Below are positions 19,270 to 28,391 of a stretch of DNA of 64,000 nt, piece by piece; position 1 is the stretch's first letter; the number at the start of each line of letters is the position of its first letter. The notes below the pieces were generated by a model. That model did not search any database. It saw nothing but the letters and a program-made list of their open reading frames with translations, and was not told where the DNA came from. Made by a program: the position numbers and the translations under genes. Source of the DNA: Blastomonas sp. (GTDB lineage: Bacteria; Pseudomonadota; Alphaproteobacteria; Sphingomonadales; Sphingomonadaceae); the NCBI RefSeq assembly GCF_030373265.1, contig NZ_JAUCZC010000018.1, positions 1 through 64,000 on the forward strand, read 5' to 3'.

Positions 19270-20202
19270 TCAAGCAATACCGATTTGAGATTGCAGATTG
19301 CCAATTCGTTCAGCGCAGATTGCATGGACAGCCCGCCCAAGCTCTTCGACACAAGCGCCAAGCCAGTTCAACTCCTCCTCGGTGATGCGATAGTGCTTTG
19401 AGTACCGGGCCTTTACATAAGCCTCCTTGAGCTTCTCGAACCGAGCGCGATCAACCCGCGTATCGCGGGGCCATGCGTCAACCAGCCGCATGTCGATCCG
19501 CTCCGCCTGGGTGCGAAGAAAACCCAAATTGTGGACGTGCGGAGTGTAGAACGTGCAGACCAGGAGAACACCGTGGTATAATGCCTCGGCAGTCTGATGA
19601 AATTCAAACGCGGCGTGTTTGAATAGCCCTTCCTGCACCGCGTACCTAGCAAGCTTGTCGCGGCCCATTGCGCTCGGAAACCACTCGTCAAAATACTCTC
19701 GTGCCATGGCCAGCGCCTGCTCAGGCGTCTTGGGCTTGGGCGTGTGCAGCTCCCGATCATCAGCTTCATGCAGCGCGATGCCGTCCTTTGCGACGTCCAT
19801 GAAAAAATAGCGCCCATGCGCCAGCCCGTCGTTCACCTCCTGAAGGGTATGCACAATAAAGTTCACTGGCGTGTGCAGCGTCCGATCGATGGTAAGCTCG
19901 CGGATCAACCGGTCTTCCAACTTCAGCCAGTAATCGACCCGCTCGGTGAGGCGCTTGTCATTGACGATGATCAGCAGATCGAAGTCCGAGCGATAGCCCT
20001 TGGCCGTGTGCGGCTCATCGACCCAGCCGCCGCGCGCATAGCTGCCATAGAGGATCAGCTTCTCGATCCGGCCCTTCTTCTTCCACTGGTGCGTGGCAAG
20101 CGCCAGGGCGTCTTCGAACTCTTCGAAGATGATCTGCTTCACGCGCTCAAGCTCGCGCTGCTTGTTGGCCGGAAGATGGTCGAGATCGGTTCGCATGGTC
20201 AT
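19270..20202 (-). CDS. MNT-type nucleotidyltransferase fused to HEPN domain
   Basis: NT motif ..KLILYGSYARGGW..YRSDFDLLIIV..; C-terminal HEPN-like helical region with AEALYHGVLLV..KARYSKHYRI; start 20202 or 20196. Confidence 0.85.
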   Translation of the reverse strand: MTMRTDLDHLPANKQRELERVKQIIFEEFEDALALATHQWKKKGRIEKLILYGSYARGGWVDEPHTAKGYRSDFDLLIIVNDKRLTERVDYWLKLEDRLIRELTIDRTLHTPVNFIVHTLQEVNDGLAHGRYFFMDVAKDGIALHEADDRELHTPKPKTPEQALAMAREYFDEWFPSAMGRDKLARYAVQEGLFKHAAFEFHQTAEALYHGVLLVCTFYTPHVHNLGFLRTQAERIDMRLVDAWPRDTRVDRARFEKLKEAYVKARYSKHYRITEEELNWLGACVEELGRAVHAICAERIGNLQSQIGIA

Positions 20203-20259
20203 CTCACTGTGTAAGTCTGATGGCATAATGGCAAGCAAAGTCAGGAGGAAAGCCGACCA

Positions 20260-21201
20260 TCACGGCGGCGGCGGCACCCGGAAATCCCAGACGGGAATGT
20301 TGAACGCGCGGGCCTTGTCAACGAGATTGTCCTGGATGCCGGTCCCAGAGAACACGACCAGTCCGACGGGCATTGCCTCGATCATGCGGTCGTTGCGCTT
20401 GAACGGTGCTGCCTTCTTGTGGCGGTTCCAGTCGGGCCGGAATGCGACCTGCGGCACTCCGCGGGTCTCGGCCCAGCAGGCAGCGGCGCGCTCGGCGCCG
20501 GTCGGGGTTGCGCCGTGAAGCAGAACCATGTCGGGATGGCGTGCATGGATGCGATCCAATGCTGCCCAGATATGCTGGTGATCGTTGCACGAAGGCCCGC
20601 CGCTGAACGCGACCCGGGTGCCCTGGGGAAGAAGAGCATTCGCCTTGTCGCGCAGGCGTTTGTCCATGAAGTCGCGGCTGTCGATCATCGATGCGGTGAG
20701 AGTGCGGTGGTTGATGCGTGAGCCAGTGCGCGGGGTCCAGGCCTTGCGCATATGGGTGCGGAACTGTTCGGCAGCGGTGTCGCGGAAGAATTCCATGGTG
20801 TCGCGGCGCTCGATCATCGAGATGCCTTCGGCGATCGTGCGCTCCAGTTCGACCGAACGAACCTCGCTGCCGTCCTGCTCGCGCTGAAGGCTGCGCTGAT
20901 CCTGTTCGTTGCGATCAAGTTCGATCTCGACCCGCTCGGCGGCGCGATGGAAGATGTTGACGAGGTTCCACAGCAGATTTTCAAGATCAGGCTCGATCCG
21001 CGTGTCGATCAGGCTGGCGATGAGGCCATCGAACATGTCGGCGACGGCTCCGCTGGCGAGACGTTCGTCGGGCAAGGGCCTGGGATCAGGTTCATCCTCG
21101 AACGGGCGATAGCCGTAAAGCTGCATTTCCTGGAGAAGCTGGGCACTTGCCCCGGTCTGTGGCTCATCTTGCGCGCCAAGGTCAGGATCGTGTGTCATGT
21201 C
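20260..21201 (-). CDS. DUF2493-type protein (plasmid/ICE-associated)
   Basis: C-terminal ..GTRVAFSGGPSCNDHQHIWAALDRIHARHPDMVLLHGATPTGAERAAACWAETRGVPQVAFRPDWNRH..; likely start MTHDPDLGAQDEPQT at 21201. Confidence 0.82.
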   Translation of the reverse strand, partial: DMTHDPDLGAQDEPQTGASAQLLQEMQLYGYRPFEDEPDPRPLPDERLASGAVADMFDGLIASLIDTRIEPDLENLLWNLVNIFHRAAERVEIELDRNEQDQRSLQREQDGSEVRSVELERTIAEGISMIERRDTMEFFRDTAAEQFRTHMRKAWTPRTGSRINHRTLTASMIDSRDFMDKRLRDKANALLPQGTRVAFSGGPSCNDHQHIWAALDRIHARHPDMVLLHGATPTGAERAAACWAETRGVPQVAFRPDWNRHKKAAPFKRNDRMIEAMPVGLVVFSGTGIQDNLVDKARAFNIPVWDFRVPPPP

Positions 21202-21528
21202 GAATGGTCCTGTATGTTCCAAGCCGCGCCTCTCGCGGCCTTCGCAGCGACAAACAGCGACATCGGGGTGCAGACATGCACCGGCGCGCACCGCGCGCGG
21301 GCCGGAGCGCAGCGGAGGATGGCAAGGGACAGGCTATTTTGCCTCGCGATGCAAAGGGGCGCATGCCCCGGCGGAAAATAGCCTGGCCATGCCATTGCGT
21401 GTCTGCTCCCTGTGGCGCAGTCGCCACGAGCGAAGGCCAAAGGCGCAGCGTCCCTGCATGCGGGTCTGTGTCATCAGACCGATTCTCGACACTGGCGCAG
21501 GCACCCCGCCCGGTTTCGCAGCCGCCAT

Positions 21529-22575
21529 TCAACGGGGTTGCAGATACTCCGCCACATCGCAGCCCTTGAGCATCGATCCCAGTCTTGCCGCCAATGCGTC
21601 CACACCAGCTGCCATGAGATCGCTGTTGAAATCATCGCGCTCGGGTAACAACGCAATCGCCTCGATGTCTCTTTCTGCTGCGCGATCGGCCAGCTTCACA
21701 AAGGCCCCCTCGCCTGCGGGATCGTTGTCGCAGGCAACATACAGCCGTTTGAGCCCGGCGGGAAATTCGAGGGCAGCAAGGTGCGCGGCGGAAAGCGCCG
21801 CGATCATAGGCATGTTGGGCATCGCCTGCCGGAGCGAGAGCATGGTCTCGATCCCCTCGCCCGCTGCCATGACCGGACCTGCATTGCCGAAACGGACGCC
21901 ATGCCCCAGCAGATGGCCCATGGCACGCCGCGGCGTGGCGACCGATGCTTTGCCTGTCATGTCTGGATGCAACCAGGTGCGATGGACACCGGTAACCGCG
22001 CCGTCATCATAGGTGACGGCAGCAATCAGCGCGGGCCAGGCCGTGCAGACGTCTGAAGCGTCGTCCGCACCGGGCCGGTAGAAGCAACGGGGATGAAAAC
22101 GCAGCCATCTGCAATCGGAGATGTCGGCGATGCCGCGCCCTGCCAGATAAGCCGCAGCCGGGCTTCCACCGACGGGCAGAGATCTGGCCCAAAGCCGCCG
22201 CGCCGCCTCAGGCGTACCGGCATTCGTTCTGGTGCGCCTGGTCCTGCCCGATGGATGTCCAAGTTCCAGCGGCAGGCTCAGAAATCGCCGCGCTTCCATA
22301 AGCGTATCGCTGAATGCCGAATGTCCGCATGAAGCAGCGATGATATCGAGCAGGTCGCCATGCTCGCCGCTCGCGGCATCGGACCATTTGCCGACCGACC
22401 CGCGACCTTCACGCGGACCTGTAAGCCGGACATAGAGACTGCGACCGGGTGAGTTGCGGACGTCACCGACCATCCAGTAATGCCCCTCACGGCGACCGCT
22501 GGAGAGATAGTGGCGGCACACCGCCTCGGCATTTTCACCGAGGCGGCGTGCGATATCGGAGGGGGAATCGATCAT
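21529..22575 (-). CDS. Toprim-domain protein (primase-like, DUF7146-type)
   Basis: MIDSPSDIARRLGENAEAVCRHYLSSGRREGHYWMVGD..; ..VMAAGEGIETMLSLRQAMPN..; ..LKRLYVACDNDPAGEGAF.. Confidence 0.85.
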   Translation of the reverse strand: MIDSPSDIARRLGENAEAVCRHYLSSGRREGHYWMVGDVRNSPGRSLYVRLTGPREGRGSVGKWSDAASGEHGDLLDIIAASCGHSAFSDTLMEARRFLSLPLELGHPSGRTRRTRTNAGTPEAARRLWARSLPVGGSPAAAYLAGRGIADISDCRWLRFHPRCFYRPGADDASDVCTAWPALIAAVTYDDGAVTGVHRTWLHPDMTGKASVATPRRAMGHLLGHGVRFGNAGPVMAAGEGIETMLSLRQAMPNMPMIAALSAAHLAALEFPAGLKRLYVACDNDPAGEGAFVKLADRAAERDIEAIALLPERDDFNSDLMAAGVDALAARLGSMLKGCDVAEYLQPR

Positions 22576-22586
22576 GCGGGGCTCCT

Positions 22587-25517
22587 TCAGGCGGCCTTGC
22601 GATCCTGCACCCGCACAATCGGAAACCGATCGACGAGCGCAGCGAACACATCGGCGCCAGCAGCCCCTGCCGGCACGTAGAACTTCAGTTTCCACGAGAC
22701 GATCTCCGAGATCAAGCCCATCGCTTTCAGCCGCTCGACGCCCAGATCGTTGAAACCGGACAGCTCGATCCGCCAGTCGTTCATCGCGCGCACCCGGCGC
22801 AATGTCTGGCCCTCGGCGATCTCCAGCGCGATGGTGCCTGCACCCAGCATCCGCCATGCCTCGGAAACATCCAGCCGCACAGGGCCCTTGCCTGTCACAC
22901 TCGCAGCCCAGGCAGGCGACACCTTGCGCCCGATGATCCGTTCGCCTGCATCGCTTTGCAGCCGGTAAACGCGCGTCGATTCCTTGGGCAGCCGCTTCCA
23001 AATCGGCAGCAACAGCCCGGCAACAATGTGAAGGGTGGATGTTTCGAATTCGGGAAGTTCGCCCAGCTCCGCATTCCAGGCCGCCTCAAACGCCTGCACG
23101 GTGGCTGGCTGCCAGTGCGAATGCTCAAAATCCTCGGCGAGCACCCGCATCTTCTCGAGCGGCCGCTGGAGGGCAAAGCGCCGATGGACGCTGCCATCGT
23201 CATCGATGAGGCTGCGCATGCGGAGCTTCACCGCCGCGCGCCCGGAGCGCGCGTTGACAAACAGGTCGCCGCCGCGCGCCTGAACCAGGTCCAGCGCGTC
23301 GGCGAGCAGAAGCGGCGCAATCCGGTCTTTCCGCTCGATGGTCAGGAGCTGGGTCTGCGCGGCTGTTCCCGGATGCACATAGATCGTCTGACGCCCCGCC
23401 ACCGTAAAGCTCTCGGCCCTCAGGGTTTCCAGACCCATCTCGAACGTGCCCGATGCTACTGCGCCCTCGATGCGGCTGGCAAGCAGGCCTTCGAACGTCT
23501 CGAACAGGATGTTCTGCAAATCGATCGTCAGCGCGAGCATCCGGTTGAGAAAGGTGGTGATCGGCGGCAGTTCGTCCTTGAGTCCGCCTTCGTCCATGAT
23601 CGTCAGGCCGGTCGCCGCCTCGAATGCGAGCAGCGAGCAGCCCTCGGTTTTGCCATCGACAAGCAGCCGGTAGAGCTGACGAAGCGCATCACGCGCATAA
23701 GCCGATTCCAGATTATCTTCTGGCCGGAACATGTTCTGGCCGCCCGTCTGGCGTTGGCCGCGGGTGATCGCGCCCAGGGTGTCGAGCCTGCGGGCAATGG
23801 TCGAGATGAAGCGCTTCTGCGCCATCACGTCTGTCGTCACCGGACGGAACAGCGGCGGCTGCTTTTGATTGGTGCGGTTGGTGCGACCGAACCCCTGGAT
23901 CGCGCTGTCTGCTTTCCAGCCCGGTTCCAGCAGATAATGGATGCGTCGGCGCTGATTCCTGACGCCCAGATCAGCGTGATAGGACCGGCCTGTCCCGCCG
24001 GCTTCCGAAAAGACCAGAATGCGTTTCTCATCGTCCATGAATGCCCGTGTTTCGGCAAGGTTGGCACTGGCGGGCCGGTTCTGGACCGCAAAGCGCAATG
24101 ATCCGTCCTCGCTCCTGACCGGCACGATCCGCCGCGAGCGCCCGGTGACCTCGGCAACCGCATCGGCACCAAAATGCTGGACGATCTGGTCGAGCGCGCC
24201 AGGCACGGGTTCCAGCGAAGCAAGCTTTTCGATCATCGCATCGCGGCGGCGGCAGGACTCGCGGTTGAAAACCGGATTGCCGTCAGCGTCGAACACTGCG
24301 CGCGATGCGAGATTGTCCTCACTGTCGGTGAACGGTTCGTGGAGCTGGACCGGAAAGCTGTGCGCGAGATAGTCGAGCACATATTCGCGCGGCGTGATGT
24401 CGACCGACACATCGCCCCATTCCTGCGTGGGGATGTCGGCAAGGCGGCGCTCCTGCAACGCCTCGCCTGTCGAGACGATCTGCACCACGGCGGCATTGCC
24501 TGCCTCGAGGTCGCGCGCGATGCTCGCGATCATGGCAGGCGTCTGCATGGCGGTGATCAGATGGTTGAAGAAGCGCTGCTTGGTGCTCTCGAACGCCGAA
24601 CGCGCCGCCGACTTTGCCTGCGGGTTGAGCGTGCCGTGCAGACTGCTCGTTACCCCTGCGGCCTCCATCGCCGCATCCAGATTGTTGTGGATGATCTGGA
24701 ATGCACCGGCATAGCTGTCATAGATGCGCCGCTGCTCGTCGGTCAGTTGATGCTCGAGCAGCTCATATTCGACCCCGTCGAACGAGAGCGAACGGGCAGC
24801 GTAGAGGCCCAGTGCCTTGAGGTCGCGTGCCAGAACCTCCATCGCCGCGACACCGCCCTCCTCGATCGCAGCGACGAACTCGCTGCGCGACGCGAACGGA
24901 AAATCGGTGCCGCCCCACAGGCCCAGACGCTGCGCATAAGCCAGGTTCTGGACGGTCGTCGCGCCGGTCGCCGACACATAGACGATGCGCGCATCGGGTA
25001 GCGCGTGCTGGAGGCGAAGACCGGCTTGGCCCTGTTGCGATGGCTTCTGCTCGCCGCGCGCTCCCTTGCCTCCGGCGGCATTGGCCATGGCATGGGCTTC
25101 GTCGAAGATGATCACGCCGTTAAAATCCCGGCCGAGCCATTCGACGATCTGCTCGACCCGGCTGGCCTTTCCGCCGCGCGCCTGGCTGCGCAGCGTGGCA
25201 TAGGTGGCGAATAGAATGCCTTCGGCCAGCCTTATTGGCGTGCCCTGCCTGAAGCGCGAAAGCGGCGTCACCTGAAGCCGCTCCTGACCAAGCGCCGCCC
25301 AATCTCGCTGCGCATCTTCGAGCAGGCGATCGGAGACTGACAGCCAAACCGCACGACGGCGCCCCTTAAGCCAGTTATCAAGAATGATCCCCGCGACCTG
25401 CCGCCCCTTGCCCGCACCGGTGCCGTCGCCCAGGAACCAGCCCCGCCGGAACCGGATGACGCCTTCGATGTCGTCGCTCGCCGCCGAAACCGTATCCCAT
25501 GGTCGTCGACAGCCCAC
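22587..25517 (-). CDS. strawberry-notch-like SF2 helicase, C-terminal half of a frameshifted gene
   Basis: Walker A-like GWFLGDGTGAGKGRQVAGIILDNWLKGRRRAVWLS, DEAH (IIFDEAHAMANAAG), ..FSEAGGTGRSYHADLGVRNQRRRIHYLLEPGW..GFGRTNRTNQ. The GTG at 25517 is only the ORF-track start. Confidence 0.85.
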   Translation of the reverse strand: MGCRRPWDTVSAASDDIEGVIRFRRGWFLGDGTGAGKGRQVAGIILDNWLKGRRRAVWLSVSDRLLEDAQRDWAALGQERLQVTPLSRFRQGTPIRLAEGILFATYATLRSQARGGKASRVEQIVEWLGRDFNGVIIFDEAHAMANAAGGKGARGEQKPSQQGQAGLRLQHALPDARIVYVSATGATTVQNLAYAQRLGLWGGTDFPFASRSEFVAAIEEGGVAAMEVLARDLKALGLYAARSLSFDGVEYELLEHQLTDEQRRIYDSYAGAFQIIHNNLDAAMEAAGVTSSLHGTLNPQAKSAARSAFESTKQRFFNHLITAMQTPAMIASIARDLEAGNAAVVQIVSTGEALQERRLADIPTQEWGDVSVDITPREYVLDYLAHSFPVQLHEPFTDSEDNLASRAVFDADGNPVFNRESCRRRDAMIEKLASLEPVPGALDQIVQHFGADAVAEVTGRSRRIVPVRSEDGSLRFAVQNRPASANLAETRAFMDDEKRILVFSEAGGTGRSYHADLGVRNQRRRIHYLLEPGWKADSAIQGFGRTNRTNQKQPPLFRPVTTDVMAQKRFISTIARRLDTLGAITRGQRQTGGQNMFRPEDNLESAYARDALRQLYRLLVDGKTEGCSLLAFEAATGLTIMDEGGLKDELPPITTFLNRMLALTIDLQNILFETFEGLLASRIEGAVASGTFEMGLETLRAESFTVAGRQTIYVHPGTAAQTQLLTIERKDRIAPLLLADALDLVQARGGDLFVNARSGRAAVKLRMRSLIDDDGSVHRRFALQRPLEKMRVLAEDFEHSHWQPATVQAFEAAWNAELGELPEFETSTLHIVAGLLLPIWKRLPKESTRVYRLQSDAGERIIGRKVSPAWAASVTGKGPVRLDVSEAWRMLGAGTIALEIAEGQTLRRVRAMNDWRIELSGFNDLGVERLKAMGLISEIVSWKLKFYVPAGAAGADVFAALVDRFPIVRVQDRKAA

Positions 25518-26929
25518 GCGCCCGAGAGATGTTCGGAATGGGCCTCGCCTGCATAAATCACGGATTCGAGCTGGGCGTCGGACAATGTTCCATCCTCCAC
25601 CAGGCGCATCGACAGATTAGGGCGATAGAAGGGCCTGGGAGGCGCAACCGAGGCCATCGCTGCGGACTGGACCAGAGCGGTCGGATGCGGGCGCGCGCCG
25701 TCGATGCAAAGCGATTGCAATGAATAGGGCTCGTAGATCGTATCGCCGAGCCTGCCTTCGGGCGACTGCCATTCGCGCGTCGAATAGACCAGTTCGCCTT
25801 GGTCGTCGCCGACCGGGCCGCCAGCTTCGGACGACCCAACCGGCAACCTTGCCGGGCCGCGCGAATGGCTGGAGATAGCGATCGGAATTGGCGATGCAAC
25901 TGCTGACCGCGGCGGGGACGGGTCTGGCCGCTCCGGCAGGTCGGTCTCGACCCATTGCAGCAAAGTAGCAAGGTCGGATGCCTCACCGCGACGTTCCAGC
26001 AGCGCAGTTCCGCCTGCATGCGGCACCTTGTCGAACACCAGGAGCCGCGTGGGCATGGTTGTTCCATGTTTGGCATAGACCCGCCCTGAGATCGCCGCCG
26101 AGAAGCGAAGCGCGGCTGTCTGCTGAAGTGCACCGAATGCATCGCGCCAAGCGGCCGCTTCGGGCGAACAGTTCGCCCCGACGATCGCGACAAGTCGTCC
26201 GCCATCGCGAAGACGTGCCAGCGCTGAGGCGAGATGCCGCAATGCTGCATCGCGCATGGGACGCTCGACGCCGGCCACCGCCGAAAACGGCGGGTTCATG
26301 AGCACGACATCGGGCCGGATCGCACCGTCCAGCCGGTCGTCGATCGAGGCGGCATCATGCCGGGTCACGGACAGGCCCGGAAACAGATGGGCAAGAAACT
26401 CGGCCCTGCCGCAATCGAGCTCGTTGAGCACGACCGTTGCACCTGCAAGCTCGGCGTGGATCGCGAGCATGCCTGTACCGGCCGATGGCTCCAGGACCCT
26501 ATCGTCCGCGCGCATGCACGCTGCCTGCGCAGCAACATAGGCCAGCGGCAATGGGGTCGAGAATTGCTGGAGAGACTGGCCGGACTGCGAACGGCGTGTG
26601 TGCGTCGGGATGCGCCGCGCAATGCGCTCCCACATCGCGAGGCACTGCTGCGAGGAACCCGCTCGCGTCATAAGCGCGCGGCCGTACGCGCGGAGCAACA
26701 GGACCTGCGATCCCTCGCAGGCGTCATAGGCCGCTTTCCAGTCCCAGGCACCCTCGGCATCGCTCGCCCCAAAAGCCGCCGCCATGGCGGTGCGCAACTG
26801 GCCCGTGTCGAAAAGCTGACCTGCCTCGAGCAGCGGCAGGATGTTTTGAGCGGCAGCATAAAGGCACGCAGCGGTTTCGGGGTGTCGCAGCGCGGCGCCC
26901 TGCGCCGCGTGGGAAGGAATGAATGTCAT
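25268..26929 (-). CDS. methyltransferase-like N-terminal half of the same methylase/strawberry-notch helicase gene
   Basis: ..VLEPSAGTGMLAIHAELAGATVVLNELD.., ..DVVLMNPPFSAV.. (N6-methylase NPPF); ends ..GEAHSEHLSGAWAVDDHG then out-of-frame tail. Confidence 0.82.
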   Translation of the reverse strand: MTFIPSHAAQGAALRHPETAACLYAAAQNILPLLEAGQLFDTGQLRTAMAAAFGASDAEGAWDWKAAYDACEGSQVLLLRAYGRALMTRAGSSQQCLAMWERIARRIPTHTRRSQSGQSLQQFSTPLPLAYVAAQAACMRADDRVLEPSAGTGMLAIHAELAGATVVLNELDCGRAEFLAHLFPGLSVTRHDAASIDDRLDGAIRPDVVLMNPPFSAVAGVERPMRDAALRHLASALARLRDGGRLVAIVGANCSPEAAAWRDAFGALQQTAALRFSAAISGRVYAKHGTTMPTRLLVFDKVPHAGGTALLERRGEASDLATLLQWVETDLPERPDPSPPRSAVASPIPIAISSHSRGPARLPVGSSEAGGPVGDDQGELVYSTREWQSPEGRLGDTIYEPYSLQSLCIDGARPHPTALVQSAAMASVAPPRPFYRPNLSMRLVEDGTLSDAQLESVIYAGEAHSEHLSGAWAVDDHGIRFRRRATTSKASSGSGGAGSWATAPVRARGGRSRGSFLITGLRGAVVRFGCQSPIACSKMRSEIGRRLVRSGFR

Positions 26930-27020
26930 GGCTGGATCCTCAGGAGAGCGGGAAAGAGCGAGCCGCGCGGCGCTCTCTCCCGGCCCCGCGGCCCGCCCGT
27001 TCCGGTCCCGTCTCTCCCTC

Positions 27021-27827
27021 TCAATCCAGCGGCTTGTGCCTGGCGGTATGGATCACGAACCCGTGCCTGCCAGTGGCATATTCGCTGCCTGGGATCAGGA
27101 AGCTGCGGGTATGAGCATTTTCCTGATGTCCCCCGATCGTGGCCGTGCCGACGACATCGCCCGGATATGCCGGAGACCGTGCCGCAGAAATCACGATCCA
27201 GTCAGCTGCATGATCCCGTGCAAAACCCTCGCGGTCGCGCGTGAAGGATTCCGACCGACCAAGTTGCCGACCATGCACAGCCTCCCATGCATCCGGCATC
27301 CAGTCGCGCAGGATCTTCTCCGCAGAGCGCTTCTCCTTGTCGGTAAAAATGTCGGGATAGGCTGTTGCGACCCGGGCCCAGTCACCGTCTTCCTCGTACC
27401 ACCCGTTGGGCAGCCGCAGCACCGGGTGCATGGCGCCATTGCGTTTGGCGTCGAGATGGAACCCGCCGTGGCTGGCGGTCTCGTGGCAGACAATGCTTTC
27501 GGCATAGCGCGTTGCACACTGCGATGGTCCCCAGGGCGTGGATACGGGCTGATGGATCGTCGTCCGGCCCAAAGCACTGCGTTGACGCAAATGCAGCAGG
27601 CATTCTCCGACATGGGCACGAAAGCCGGCTTCGTCTGCAACCTGCCCATCGGAACTCAAGCCATCAGACGCCGACCAATCGCAAATTGGTTTCGAGCCGG
27701 GCAATGCGGTCGCCACACGATTTCCCTGACCATCTCGGGCCGGGATTGCGATCAGCGCGAGATAGTCGATTCGCGCTGCCATCAGGCCATCGGTTGTTGT
27801 GCGGTATTCGGCTTTGATGCTGGTCAT
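27021..27827 (-). CDS. DUF7007-like plasmid/ICE protein
   Basis: ..HETASHGGFHLDAKRNGAMHPVLRLPNGWYEEDGDWARVATAYPDIFTDKEKRSAEKILRDWMPDAWEAVHG.. Confidence 0.65.
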   Translation of the reverse strand: MTSIKAEYRTTTDGLMAARIDYLALIAIPARDGQGNRVATALPGSKPICDWSASDGLSSDGQVADEAGFRAHVGECLLHLRQRSALGRTTIHQPVSTPWGPSQCATRYAESIVCHETASHGGFHLDAKRNGAMHPVLRLPNGWYEEDGDWARVATAYPDIFTDKEKRSAEKILRDWMPDAWEAVHGRQLGRSESFTRDREGFARDHAADWIVISAARSPAYPGDVVGTATIGGHQENAHTRSFLIPGSEYATGRHGFVIHTARHKPLD

Positions 27828-28300
27828 GCCGCCATCCCCCGCAAGAGGGGACGATTGGCAACGTCAGGATCGACGATCATGTCGATGCGCGCGCCATGGT
27901 AACGATGCCGGGTCAACCACGATTGTGCCGCCGCCTCATCTTCCGCAAGATGCTGAAGTTCATCGCCCTCGCCAATAGCCGTGAGGATACGTGCCATGCC
28001 GAAGCGCGGTCGTTCGATGATCTCGAACTGAAGCTGGCTTGTCGTGGAATAAATACGGCGCAGGACGATGACTGGCACTCCTGAACTTGCATACGTCGCG
28101 ATGTGAAGGCCAAACGTCGGAGGTGAGGACCAGGTCCCGTTTTTGCTTCCGGGGCTCCATTGAACGAGCGTCCCGGTCCCGTTGTCTTCTTCCCACGCTC
28201 GAACCTTGCGCGTGAAGCGATCGGGCGGCCGCGGTTCGCCGTTACAGACGCGGATTTTGGCGCCCAGCGGGGCATGGCGGTAGATGTCTAAGGCTGACAT
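27824..28300 (-). CDS. hypothetical protein (ICE core)
   Basis: 158-aa ORF, same strand and 4-nt overlap with the next gene of the core. Confidence 0.6.
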   Translation of the reverse strand: MSALDIYRHAPLGAKIRVCNGEPRPPDRFTRKVRAWEEDNGTGTLVQWSPGSKNGTWSSPPTFGLHIATYASSGVPVIVLRRIYSTTSQLQFEIIERPRFGMARILTAIGEGDELQHLAEDEAAAQSWLTRHRYHGARIDMIVDPDVANRPLLRGMAA

Positions 28301-28322
28301 TTGGAATTCTCCTGAAAAAGGG

Positions 28323-28348
28323 AAAGCCCGGCGCGGTGGCCGGGCTTT
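28323..28348. terminator. stem-loop AAAGCCCGGC-gcggtg-GCCGGGCTTT between parB-like gene and downstream operon
   Basis: 10-bp perfect inverted repeat, 6-nt loop, between CDS ends/starts at 28300 and 28392. Confidence 0.55.
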
Positions 28349-28391
28349 CGGGAGGTGAAGGGATTGATCAGCCGCTCAGCGCGGCCCGGTA

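Noticed and set aside
19100-19270. Left attachment site of the tRNA-Ser element
   Set aside because: Only scattered short matches (TTGGCGAG) to the tRNA 3' end; not enough for att.
22449-24101. 550-aa plus-strand ORF
   Set aside because: Antisense shadow of the strawberry-notch helicase; composition (many R/H/Q) and lack of motifs typical of GC-rich antisense frames.
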